The notes beneath the pieces are model-generated. The model was not told the DNA's origin. It saw only the letters and a list, made by a program, of their open reading frames with translations, and did no database searches. DNA of 64,000 nucleotides, taken from the NCBI GenBank assembly GCA_022560615.1, contig JADFSR010000007.1:1-64000 (forward strand). Reading direction: 5' to 3'. The position numbers were made by a program, and so were the translations under genes. Positions 37,942 through 45,615 of this stretch are shown piece after piece. The stretch's first letter is position 1. The number at the start of each line of letters is the position of its first letter. This stretch comes from Gemmatimonadota bacterium. Lineage in GTDB: Bacteria; Gemmatimonadota; Gemmatimonadetes; Longimicrobiales; Gaopeijiaceae.

Positions 37942-38889
37942 GTGACGCTAGATCCACAGGTCCAGTTCATACTCGATCTCGCGGAGAGGAGCACGCGCCC
38001 CCTGCTCGAGAGCCTCGATCCACCAGCGGCACGGATTCAATACGCTGAGATGGTCGCCTCAGTCTCGGAAGATCCTCCGAACGGAGTGGTGACGCAGGAC
38101 AGTACGATCCCCGGCCCCGGTGGCGAGCTTCCGACGCGGCTCTATCGCCCGCAGGATGCCGAAGGTCCGCTCCCGATCCTCATCTTTTTCCACGGTGGCG
38201 GCTACGTGATCGGCGATCGGGATACACACGATATCCCCTGCCGTCGGCTGTCTCTGGGCGCGGCGTGCCTCGTGGTGTCTGTCGACTATCGGCTCGCCCC
38301 CGAGCACCCGTTCCCGGCGCCGGTCGATGATGCCTGGGCGGCGACCCGTTGGGTGGTGGATCATGCGGCCGAGCTCGGGGGAGACCCCGCTCGCGTAGCG
38401 GTTGGCGGGGACAGCGCGGGCGGGAATCTGGCGGCGATCGTCTGTCACATGGCGAAGCGGGATGGCGCCCCGCAGCTGGCGTACCAGCTCCTCATCTATC
38501 CAAGCACGGACCTCACGGGCAGCATGCCGTCACACAAGACATTAGCCCAGGGCTACCGTCTGACCACCGAGCTGCTCGACTGGTTCATGAACCATTATTT
38601 CGGCCAGGGCGGGAATCGGCGCCAGCTCATCGCTTCGCCCCTCTTCGCCGATGACTTCGCGCACCTTCCCCCGGCCTTCATCCTCACAGCGGGATACGAC
38701 CCGTTGAAGGACGAGGGACGTGCCTATGCCGACAAGTTGCGTGAGGCTGGAGTCGAGACTGGGTTCGTGGAGTACGAGGGGATGATTCACGGGTTCATCA
38801 CGATGGGGGGGATGGTAGACGCGACGACGGAGGCGCTCGAGGAGTGCGGTGAGGCCCTCCGTAGGGCATTTGACTCGGGCTCGAGCTAG
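37942..38889 (+). CDS. Alpha/beta hydrolase (HSL / esterase family)
   Basis: 315 residues from GTG 37942, with AGGAG about 6 nt upstream; the nearby ATG 37938 is in another frame. Oxyanion motif F-H-G-G-G-Y-V-I-G-D and nucleophile G-D-S-A-G-G-N-L-A-A are diagnostic of hormone-sensitive-lipase-type esterases. The acid is probably in D-P-L-K-D-E-G and the His in G-M-I-H-G-F. No signal peptide; a cytosolic esterase for short acyl esters. Confidence 0.9.
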   Translation: MTLDPQVQFILDLAERSTRPLLESLDPPAARIQYAEMVASVSEDPPNGVVTQDSTIPGPGGELPTRLYRPQDAEGPLPILIFFHGGGYVIGDRDTHDIPCRRLSLGAACLVVSVDYRLAPEHPFPAPVDDAWAATRWVVDHAAELGGDPARVAVGGDSAGGNLAAIVCHMAKRDGAPQLAYQLLIYPSTDLTGSMPSHKTLAQGYRLTTELLDWFMNHYFGQGGNRRQLIASPLFADDFAHLPPAFILTAGYDPLKDEGRAYADKLREAGVETGFVEYEGMIHGFITMGGMVDATTEALEECGEALRRAFDSGSS

Positions 38890-38906
38890 GGGAGGGACGT
38901 ATCGAT

Positions 38907-39053
38907 ATGCCTGATCGTCGATACTCCGACGAGGAGTTCGCGCTCATTTTCCAGCGAGCGTCGGAGCTGCAGGACCGAGCGGATGGTGCTGAGCCCAATT
39001 GCGGGACCGAGCCGAAGGTGGGTCGACAACTGAAGAGATCGCCAAATACCTGA
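38907..39053 (+). pseudogene. 48-codon remnant sharing the SHOCT-like N-terminal module
   Basis: ATG 38907 preceded by GGAGGG. It reads M-P-D-R-R-Y-S-D-E-E-F-A-L-I-F-Q-R-A-S-E-L-Q and then about 25 residues of unrelated basic sequence to a TGA. The first 22 residues resemble the N-terminal module of the membrane protein at 18638 (T-R-R-E-F-E-A-V-I-G-R-A-A-E-L). Since the usual protein continues for more than 150 residues, this is most likely a truncated gene start, though a real small protein cannot be excluded. Confidence 0.45.
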
Positions 39054-39097
39054 CCCGGTGACTGTTTCTTGCGCTCAACAACCGACCCGGCCAAACC

Positions 39098-39529
39098 ATG
39101 ACGATTCGCCCCAGTCGAGCTTCAGACCGCGAGGAGTTGCTCCGGATGCGGACGGCGCTGTGGCCGGATTCCGACCTGGACGAGATCGATGCCGTTCTTC
39201 ACATGCCTACCTCCGAGGGCATCGTCCTCGTTGGGGAGCGCGACGAGGGCGGACTGAGAGGATTCGCCGAAATCGGGCTCCGCAAATACGCGGACGGGTG
39301 CGGCACCTCGCCCGTCGCCTACCTCGATGGCATCTGGATTGATACGGACTCGCGCCGAAGCGGCGTCGCCTCCGAGCTTGTTCGAGGGGGTGAAGCTTGG
39401 GCCCGCTCACTGGGACTGACCGAGTTCGCCTCGGATTGCGACATCGAAAACCACGTGAGCGAAGCGTTCCACCGGGCAGCCGGGTTCGAGGAAGTTGAGC
39501 GGCACATTTGCTGGAGGCGCGATCTCTGA
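39098..39529 (+). CDS. AAC(6')-like aminoglycoside N-acetyltransferase (GNAT)
   Basis: 143 residues, the exact size of chromosomal AAC(6')-I enzymes. Shared features are an N-terminal L-R-M-R-T-A-L-W-P-D, then G-T-S-P-V-A-Y-L-D-G-I-W, the acetyl-CoA loop S-R-R-S-G-V-A-S-E-L-V and the C-terminal E-F-A-S-D-C-D-I-E-N and H-R-A-A-G-F-E-E-V-E-R. These positions are those that distinguish AAC(6') proteins from generic GNATs. The family acetylates the 6'-amine of aminoglycosides; other amines may be natural substrates. The preceding 207 bp hold only a remnant ORF. Confidence 0.75.
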   Translation: MTIRPSRASDREELLRMRTALWPDSDLDEIDAVLHMPTSEGIVLVGERDEGGLRGFAEIGLRKYADGCGTSPVAYLDGIWIDTDSRRSGVASELVRGGEAWARSLGLTEFASDCDIENHVSEAFHRAAGFEEVERHICWRRDL

Positions 39530-39542
39530 CTTTGCCTCGCGC

Positions 39543-40367
39543 CTAGACTGCCAGAGCGGTCTGGGAGCGCTCCACGAGACGGCTGTCGCCGAGACGCTCT
39601 GCGTAACGCGCGAACTCGGGAGTCGGACCCAGCCAGCGGAGCTCGTCGACCTCACTGAATAGGGGCGCATCCGTTCTGAGTGTTGCGAGATCCTTGAAGA
39701 GCAGCGCCAGGTCACGGCGATCCCCGAGCACCGAGTCCGGAAAGCTCTCGATGGGGCCGTGCTGGTTCAGAAGCCGTGAAGCTGTGACTCGACCGATGCG
39801 GGGAATGCCCGGGAAGCCGTCGGCAGCGTCGCCAACGAGGGCGAGGAAGTCGGGTATCAAGGTCGGCTCGACCCCGAACTTTTCACGCACTGCGGCAGCG
39901 TTGCGGACCTGGTTCGCTCTGCGGTCCACCTGCACGACGCGGTCGCCTCGGACGCACTGCGCCAGGTCCTTGTCGGGGGTCCAGATGGAGACCTTCTCCA
40001 CGCTTTCGTCCGCTGAGGCGAGATGGGCGGCTGACGCTAGTGCATCGTCGGCCTCTAGCTCGATCATGGGCCACACGGCTACGCCCATGGCAGCGAGCGC
40101 TTCTTCCAGCGGATGGAACTGGGCCAGGATTGCCGGATCGATGCCCTCTCCGGTCTTGTAGTCGGCCCAGAGATTGTTGCGGAACGACTCGATGACGTGG
40201 TCGGTCGCCACACCGATATGGGTCGCTCCCGTCTCGATCATCTGCAAAACGGAGTGCAGCACACCGTTGACCGCCGCGAAGGGCCCCTCCTCACGCTTGG
40301 AGAAGCGGCGAATGCCATAGAACTGGCGAAACAGCTCGTACGTGCCATCTATCAGGTGAACGATCAT
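39543..40367 (-). CDS. 5'-3' exonuclease (PolA-type FEN domain)
   Basis: 274 residues. N-terminal I-V-H-L-I-D-G-T-Y-E-L-F-R, acidic metal ligands L-E-A-D-D-A-L-A-S and W-T-P-D-K-D-L-A-Q, and the helix-hairpin-helix L-V-G-D-A-A-D-G-F-P-G-I-P-R-I-G are those of the 5' nuclease domain of DNA polymerase I. It stands alone without a polymerase domain, like the ExoIX/Xni group. It probably removes RNA primers or 5' flaps. Confidence 0.87.
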   Translation of the reverse strand: MIVHLIDGTYELFRQFYGIRRFSKREEGPFAAVNGVLHSVLQMIETGATHIGVATDHVIESFRNNLWADYKTGEGIDPAILAQFHPLEEALAAMGVAVWPMIELEADDALASAAHLASADESVEKVSIWTPDKDLAQCVRGDRVVQVDRRANQVRNAAAVREKFGVEPTLIPDFLALVGDAADGFPGIPRIGRVTASRLLNQHGPIESFPDSVLGDRRDLALLFKDLATLRTDAPLFSEVDELRWLGPTPEFARYAERLGDSRLVERSQTALAV

Positions 40368-40574
40368 GTTGCAGTATAGGGGCTATCGAATCCCAGACCC
40401 ACGGATGGTGCGCCAGTGAATACTCGAACCGTTTCCCGACGTGTTGTCCTCGGCTGGACCAGACGCTCGCCGAGCAGCTACCGTTGATCGGCCTATCGCT
40501 CACGTAGTTCGACTATGTGGCCTTCTCTCACACCTTCCCTCGCATCTAGCTCTAGCTCTAGCACTGGAGGTCCG

Positions 40575-41112
40575 ATGCCCACCGAAACCGTCCTCGCAGA
40601 AGCCACCTTCAACCGAAGGGTTCGTAGTTATTGGCTCCTCTACGGCTCCATCCTCTGTGTGGTCACCGTTGTCGGGATCATTCTCCTTCCAGTGTGGCTT
40701 CTGTTCGGGCACTTTTTCACCGAGCGATACCTGCAACACATGAGCTGCGTCCTGACAGACCGGACGCTGAAGGTGAGTCGGGGCATCCTCGTGCGTCAGG
40801 AGAAAACGGTGCCCCTGGAGCAAGATCACGGACATGGGGCTCATCGAGGGTCCCATCATGCGGTACTTCGGCCTGCAGACCATTTCGGTAGAGACGGCCG
40901 GGTCGGCGGCGGGCGCCCTCATCCAACTCGTGGGAATCGACGGGGCGCGAGAGTTTCGGGACAAGGTGCTACACCAACGGGACGTCGTGGTGGCGGGGTC
41001 CCAGCAAGCCCTCCCCGAGGCGGTCGTGTCGGCCTCGACGAACGATGGGCAGATCCTGGTCGAGATTCGCGACGCGCTGTTGCGTATCGAAGAACGTCTG
41101 CCCAAGGGTTGA
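40575..41112 (+). pseudogene. bPH2-domain (YdbS-like) membrane protein, frameshifted
   Basis: ATG 40575 has GGAGG upstream. The first frame gives two TM helices (S-Y-W-L-L-Y-G-S-I-L and I-I-L-L-P-V-W-L-L-F) and the PH-domain start V-L-T-D-R-T-L-K-V-S-R-G-I-L, ending at V-P-L-E. The normal continuation (K-I-T-D-M-G-L-I-E-G-P-I-M-R-Y-F-G-L-Q-T-I-S-V-E-T) is in the +1 frame and runs to 41112. A single extra C at about 40821 explains it. Either a recent inactivation or a one-base assembly error; the rest of the frame is intact. Confidence 0.75.
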
Positions 41113-41147
41113 TGTGGAGACGGACCTCCGCCTAGCGAGCGACTGAC

Positions 41148-41792
41148 ATGGAATCGTTGAACCATCGCCTGGCAGCTCTTCGGGCGGAGAAAGAAGCAGC
41201 AAGAGACCCCGCCGCGACGGCTCTCATGAACCGGGCTACGGACGATCTACGCGCGTCTGGGATCTTGGATCGTGTGAGCTCAGTAGGCGACACCGCCCCG
41301 CTCTTCGCTCGTCCGAATATCGAGGGGACGACGGTACGACTTCGCACCTTGCTCAAGCGCGGACCGGTGGTCGTCAGTTTCTTCCGCGGCAGGTGGTGAC
41401 CCTATTGCCGACTTGAGCAGGTTGCTCTCCAGTCCGCTCTACCTGAAATCGCCGCGAAGGGCGCGACGCTGGTGACGCTTCAGCCTCAGCTTCAGGACTT
41501 CGCACGACCCTGGGCCGACGAGGACGGGATCGAGTTCGACGTGTTGCTCGACTTGGGCCTAGGCATCGGCCGTGACTACGGGCTCACGTTTCGGGTTCCC
41601 GACGACCTGCGACGCCTCTACATCGAGAGCTTCGGGCTCGATCTCGTCCGCTTCAATGGGGACGAGTCGTGGCAGCTTCCCATCCCGGCTACGTTCGTCG
41701 TCGACCAAGGTGGGACCATCGTCTTCGCATCTGCCGATCCGGACTATACGGTGAGAGCCGAGCCGGCCGATATTCTGGCTGCAATCCCTTAG
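41148..41792 (+). CDS. Peroxiredoxin-like selenoprotein (TGA-encoded Sec84)
   Basis: The frame is open through TGA 41397-41399 to TAG 41790, giving 214 residues. It matches AhpC/TSA-type peroxiredoxin-like proteins over the whole length: A-L-M-N-R-A-T-D-D-L-R-A-S-G-I-L, V-G-D-T-A-P, V-V-V-S-F-F-R-G-R-W-(TGA)-P-Y-C-R-L-E, P-I-P-A-T-F-V-V-D, and D-Y-T-V-R-A-E-P-A-D-I-L at the end. In relatives the TGA position is the peroxidatic Cys (W-C-P-Y-C), so Sec-x-x-Cys is expected. A GGU-loop hairpin follows 20 nt after the TGA. It would reduce peroxides in the cytosol. No sel genes are in the window. Confidence 0.82.
41410..41434 (+). promoter_or_regulatory. Candidate bacterial SECIS hairpin
   Basis: GACT (41410-41413), GAGCA (41415-41419), triloop GGT (41420-41422), TGCTC (41423-41427), TCC, AGTC (41431-41434). 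The GGU loop starts 20 nt after the TGA, within the usual 16-37 nt range for SelB-binding elements inside the coding region. Confidence 0.7.
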
Positions 41793-41806
41793 ATCGAGGG
41801 AGACTC

Positions 41807-42655
41807 ATGATCTCTAGCACCGCGGACCTCAGCACTTTGCAGCGCCGAGAGTTCTTTTCGGCCGGCGCGGTGGCCATCGCGGCGACCGCCTTCGGGGGCG
41901 GGAGCGGGATGCTACCTGAGGAGCATCCACCTCGGGCGGTCCGCCCTCAGGAGGTGTCCGACGTCGTGGCCCTCACCTTCGACGTATTCGGGACAGTGGT
42001 CGACTGGCGGACGTCGATCATCCGTGAGGGGAGGATGTTGTCGCAGGCGAAGGGACTCGAAGTGGACTGGGAGAGGTTCGCCGATCGGTGGCGAGCTGGT
42101 TACGGCCCGGCCATGAACCAGGTCCGTACCGGCGAGTTGCCGTGGATGAAGATCGATCAGCTCCATCGCAGAATCCTCGATGACCTCGTGATCGAGTTCA
42201 AGCTATCAGATCTCTCCGAAGGCGAGATCGACGATCTGAACCGGGTATGGCATCGCCTCATACCTTGGCCCGATACGGTGCTGGGCCTCGGCCGTCTGAA
42301 GTCGAAGTTCGTGCTGGCCACTCTGTCCAACGGCAACGTGTCGCTGTTGACCAACATGGCGAAGAACGCCGGCCTGCCGTGGGACTGTGTGCTGTCCGCC
42401 GAGCTATCCGGACACTACAAGCCTGACGCGGAAGTGTACGAAAAGGCGGCGGATCTTCTGGATCTTCCGCCCCACCGGATCATGATGGTGGCTGCGCATA
42501 AGGGCGACCTGCGGGCCGCTCAGGCCGTCGGATTCAAGGCGGCTTGGGTGCCGCGGCCGCTCGAGTATGGTCCAGGTCGGACCATTGATACTACGCCCGA
42601 TCCCGAGTTCGATATTTCGGCGACCGATTTCCTGGACCTGGCCGAGCAGCTTTAG
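41807..42655 (+). CDS. Haloacid dehalogenase type II-like HAD hydrolase, exported
   Basis: 282 residues. The start R-R-E-F-F-S-A-G-A-V-A-I-A-A-T-A-F-G-G is a twin-arginine-like signal. HAD motifs: T-F-D-V-F-G-T-V-V-D-W (nucleophile Asp), T-L-S-N-G-N (Ser/Thr), K-P-D-A-E-V-Y (Lys) and M-M-V-A-A-H-K-G-D-L-R-A-A (acidic motif). The F-D-V-F-G-T-V form and R-P-x-E-Y-G-P-G end are those of L-2-haloacid dehalogenases. Export of such an enzyme is unusual. It starts 14 bp after the selenoprotein. Confidence 0.85.
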   Translation: MISSTADLSTLQRREFFSAGAVAIAATAFGGGSGMLPEEHPPRAVRPQEVSDVVALTFDVFGTVVDWRTSIIREGRMLSQAKGLEVDWERFADRWRAGYGPAMNQVRTGELPWMKIDQLHRRILDDLVIEFKLSDLSEGEIDDLNRVWHRLIPWPDTVLGLGRLKSKFVLATLSNGNVSLLTNMAKNAGLPWDCVLSAELSGHYKPDAEVYEKAADLLDLPPHRIMMVAAHKGDLRAAQAVGFKAAWVPRPLEYGPGRTIDTTPDPEFDISATDFLDLAEQL

Positions 42656-42691
42656 CAGCGGGTGCTTCGATCGGTTCTGGGACTGCTCTCC

Positions 42692-43522
42692 TCAGTCTGC
42701 GAGACCGAGCTGCGTTAACAGACCTTCGGCGTATTCCTCGAACGGCACAGCACTGCGCGCGGCCCGCATGACTTCAGCGTCCTGGCCCGCGACGTAGCGA
42801 AGTCGCGGGGTGCCATCCGTTGCCGCGCCAAAGATGACGTCGGCGATTTGCTCGGGAGTGGAATAGCCCTGCGTACGCGATCGTGCGCCTTCCATCATCT
42901 TCAGCACCTTCGCCGTGTACGCGTCGGTCGAGCCGTCGTCGGACGCATCCAGAGACCTACCGCCGAAGTCCGTATGCACGCCACCCGGTTCGACGATTTT
43001 GGCCTGCAGGCCGAAGAAGCCGAGCTCGTACCGGAGCGACTCGGTCAGGCCTTCCACGGCCCACTTGGTCGCGTGGTAGAGCGAGAAGAACGGGAAGGTC
43101 GTAAAACCCCCGACGGATGTGATGTTGACGAACACGCCACGCCCTGCCTCACGCATGCCCGGGAGAAAGGCCCGGGTCACATCGATGAGGCCCGTCAGGT
43201 TGGTCGCGATCTGCCGATCGATCTTCTCCTGCGGGGAGGTCTCGAGTGGTCCGGCGGCGCCGTAGCCGGCGTTGTTGATCACAGCGTGCGGGACACCGAG
43301 ATCAGCCACGATCGACTTTGAGGCGGCGGCGACCTCATCTCGATCGGTGACGTCGAGAGGGTACAAGTTGACGCCCTCGACGCTCCCAAGCTCCTCATGA
43401 TCCTCTGGGCGGCGCATGGTAGCAGCGACCCTCCAGCCTTCGCTGGCGAAGCGCTCGGCCGTTGCGCGGCCGATTCCGGTGGAGGCTCCGGTGATGACGA
43501 CGGTCTTCGGTTGTTCGCTCAT
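42692..43522 (-). CDS. Short-chain dehydrogenase/reductase
   Basis: 276 residues from ATG 43522 (a GGGAAGAG ribosome site precedes it). Rossmann motif T-G-A-S-T-G-I-G, N-N-A-G-Y-G and catalytic S/Y-x-x-x-K in I-T-S-V-G-G and Y-H-A-T-K-W-A-V-E-G are all present, with C-terminal P-G-G-V-H-T-D-F. It uses NAD(P)H on an unknown alcohol or ketone. It converges on the HAD gene. Confidence 0.9.
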   Translation of the reverse strand: MSEQPKTVVITGASTGIGRATAERFASEGWRVAATMRRPEDHEELGSVEGVNLYPLDVTDRDEVAAASKSIVADLGVPHAVINNAGYGAAGPLETSPQEKIDRQIATNLTGLIDVTRAFLPGMREAGRGVFVNITSVGGFTTFPFFSLYHATKWAVEGLTESLRYELGFFGLQAKIVEPGGVHTDFGGRSLDASDDGSTDAYTAKVLKMMEGARSRTQGYSTPEQIADVIFGAATDGTPRLRYVAGQDAEVMRAARSAVPFEEYAEGLLTQLGLAD

Positions 43523-43709
43523 TCTCTTCCCCACATGTGCCGCGCCTCAACGGCTAGCAACGGCTTAGAAGGTAAGCCTGGGGCGCTTTCTTCTGGATGG
43601 GAAGGGGACTGGCCAATGTTTGGATGGGCTTCCTCCCTGTGATCGCTCGGCTGTCCCCGGAATGGTCCCCTTGGGTACATTGGCCCACATCGCCACCTGA
43701 GGGAGAGTC

Positions 43710-43763
43710 ATGTCTGAGCGGATCCAGCAGCTGAATGAGGCGCTCGAGGGGTGCGGTCCGTGA
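43710..43763 (+). pseudogene. Eroded 5' end of a serine/threonine protein kinase gene
   Basis: ATG 43710 with GGGAGAG upstream reads M-S-E-R-I-Q-Q-L-N-E-A-L-E-G-C-G-P-stop. R-L-N-x-A-L-E-G, normally followed by R-Y-x-I-x-x-x-L-G-x-G-G-M-A, is the N-terminus I associate with the many Hanks-type kinases of Gemmatimonadota. Here all of the kinase domain is gone and the next gene starts in the same bases (GTGA overlap). The original promoter and ribosome site may now drive that gene. Confidence 0.5.
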
Positions 43764-44203
43764 GCTCACCCACCATACGGTCGTTCCGATCCGCAGATCG
43801 TGCGGCGCTGGTCGAGCTTTGGTCCGAGGTCTTTCCCGAGGATCCGCCTCGGAACGCGCCGGAATCGATGATCGACAACAAGCTCCGAGTCCAAAGCGAC
43901 CTGCTCATGGTCGCCGACGTCGACAACCGGTTGGTTGGTGCTGTGATGGCGGGGTTCGATGGGACGAGAGGATGGATTCATCATCTGGCGGTCGCTCCCC
44001 GATACCGCCTGAAGGGTATCGCCACTGCACTCCTAAGAGCGGCGGAAGATGGGCTGCAGCGGCTCGGATGTCCGAAGGTCAATCTGCAGGTGCGCGCTGA
44101 GGACGACGGTGTCGTCGCGTTCTATCGCGCCCTGGGCTATAGCGCGGAGCGGCGGGTGAGCATGGGGAAAGTGCTGGGGACCGAGCCGACCGACGCTAGG
44201 TGA
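43760..44203 (+). CDS. GNAT-family N-acetyltransferase (YpeA-like)
   Basis: 147 residues from GTG 43760 (GTG 43751 also possible). Motifs: I-R-S-F-R-S-A-D-R-A-A-L-V-E-L-W, motif A W-I-H-H-L-A-V-A-P-R-Y-R-L-K-G-I-A-T-A-L-L-R-A-A-E, then V-N-L-Q-V-R-A-E-D-D-G-V-V-A-F-Y-R-A-L-G-Y. This is the common YpeA/RimI-like single-domain form. Substrate unknown. It overlaps the kinase remnant by 4 bp. Confidence 0.85.
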   Translation: MSSPTIRSFRSADRAALVELWSEVFPEDPPRNAPESMIDNKLRVQSDLLMVADVDNRLVGAVMAGFDGTRGWIHHLAVAPRYRLKGIATALLRAAEDGLQRLGCPKVNLQVRAEDDGVVAFYRALGYSAERRVSMGKVLGTEPTDAR

Positions 44204-44310
44204 TCGCCACTCGTGATTGCCACTGGGCAGCTAGGATGACCATCTTGGCGGCGAGAACGAACGCAGTGGTGGTCGAGCGTCAGCCAAGCCCAGGACCCGG
44301 AGGTGATCGA

Positions 44311-45273
44311 GTGAGTGACGCCCAGGTCGGCCGTCGCCGTGGCCCGATGTCGGGGCCACGGTATATGCATATCGCGACGTTCATGCGGACCCCGCTGATC
44401 GCGGACGCGTCCGAGTTCGATATCGCGCTCGTTGGTGTGCCGTATGATGGAGCCGTGACCAACCGTCCCGGTGCGCGGCACGGGCCTCGAGAAGTACGCA
44501 ACGCCTCGAGCATGATGCGCGCCATTCACCCCACCACTCGAGTGAACCCCTACGAACTGTGCAGGGTCGGCGACGGTGGCGACGTACCGTTCACGCGAGT
44601 GTTCGAGCCCGAGGCGGCTCATGAGGACATCGAGCGCTTCATCTCCGGCTTCAAGAGCGACGGAGTCCTCACCCTGGTCGTTGGGGGTGACCATTCGGTC
44701 ACTCTGCCGGTGCTCAGAGCATTGGTCTCTGACGGACCGGTGGGCCTGATTCACATCGACGCGCACACCGACACCTGGGACGAGTTCATGGGGTCTCGCT
44801 ACTCGCACGGCGCGCCGTTCCGTCGGGCGGTTGAGGAGGGACTCGTCGACCCTGGCCGAACGATTCAGATCGGCATCCGCGGAGCGCAGGACTCGACGGA
44901 GGGATGGGACTACTCGGCGGCGACCGGGATGCGGGTGGTCTCCATGGATGAAGTAACCCGCATGGGCGTGGAAGCAGTGGGCCGGGAGGCTCTTCGTATC
45001 GTGGGGACGGGGCCCACCTACCTGTCGTTCGACATCGATAGTATCGATCCAGCGTTTGCGCCTGGGACGGGGACGCCGGAGATCGGTGGCCTCACGTCGG
45101 TCGAAGCCCTCACTCTTCTTCGGACCCTGCGCGGTGTCCAGCTGATGGGGGCCGACGTGGTCGAGGTGGCACCGCCCTTCGATCCGACGGGCGGGACCTC
45201 CCTGATCGCCGCTACCGTCTTGTATGAGTTGCTCTGTCTGATCACCGAGGCGATGAGTGGCCGGAGGGAATAG
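44311..45273 (+). CDS. Ureohydrolase family protein (agmatinase/guanidinobutyrase-like)
   Basis: 320 residues from GTG 44311, with GGAGG 7 nt upstream. The binuclear manganese site is complete: V-V-G-G-D-H-S-V, H-I-D-A-H-T-D and S-F-D-I-D-S-I-D-P. The segment A-F-A-P-G-T-G-T-P-E-I-G-G-L-T is typical of agmatinases rather than arginases. It hydrolyses a guanidino compound to urea and an amine. Which one (agmatine, guanidinobutyrate, guanidinopropionate) is not decidable. Confidence 0.9.
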   Translation: MSDAQVGRRRGPMSGPRYMHIATFMRTPLIADASEFDIALVGVPYDGAVTNRPGARHGPREVRNASSMMRAIHPTTRVNPYELCRVGDGGDVPFTRVFEPEAAHEDIERFISGFKSDGVLTLVVGGDHSVTLPVLRALVSDGPVGLIHIDAHTDTWDEFMGSRYSHGAPFRRAVEEGLVDPGRTIQIGIRGAQDSTEGWDYSAATGMRVVSMDEVTRMGVEAVGREALRIVGTGPTYLSFDIDSIDPAFAPGTGTPEIGGLTSVEALTLLRTLRGVQLMGADVVEVAPPFDPTGGTSLIAATVLYELLCLITEAMSGRRE

Positions 45274-45284
45274 GCCTCGTCGTC

Positions 45285-45584
45285 ATGGTGGTCGCGAGCC
45301 GGCAGTTCAGGACCGCTCAGACCGGCATCAATCCCTTCGAGAAGCCGTCGGCGTTGGTCGCCACTGGACCATTCTCGGCGAGCCGGAATCCCATGTACCT
45401 GTGCATGGTTCTCATCTTGCTCGGGGCGGCGATCGCTTGGGGCACCATGTCACCGTTCCTCATTCTTCCGCCGTTCGTCCTGGTCCTCTCGAGGCGATTC
45501 ATCTCTGTGGAGGAGGCCGCCATGAGTGAGGCGTTCGGAGCGGAGTACGAGGAGTACAAGAAGCGAGTGCGGCGCTGGATCTAG
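45285..45584 (+). CDS. ICMT/PEMT-type membrane methyltransferase, N-terminally short
   Basis: 99 residues. It has F-R-T-A-Q-T-G-I-N-P-F-E-K-P-S-A-L-V-A-T-G-P-F, the hallmark S-R-N-P-M-Y-L and a C-terminal E-E-Y-K-K-R-V-R-R-W. Relatives are about 150 residues with two further N-terminal TM helices, absent here because the agmatinase gene ends 11 bp upstream. The catalytic C-terminal half is intact. It may be a 5'-deleted gene. Confidence 0.65.
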   Translation: MVVASRQFRTAQTGINPFEKPSALVATGPFSASRNPMYLCMVLILLGAAIAWGTMSPFLILPPFVLVLSRRFISVEEAAMSEAFGAEYEEYKKRVRRWI

Positions 45585-45615
45585 GGCAGCCCCGCCGCAG
45601 TCGCAGAAGGACGTC

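Noticed and set aside
40546-40563. TCTAGC repeated three times upstream of the bPH2 gene
   Set aside because: A trivial short tandem repeat with no evident regulatory layout.
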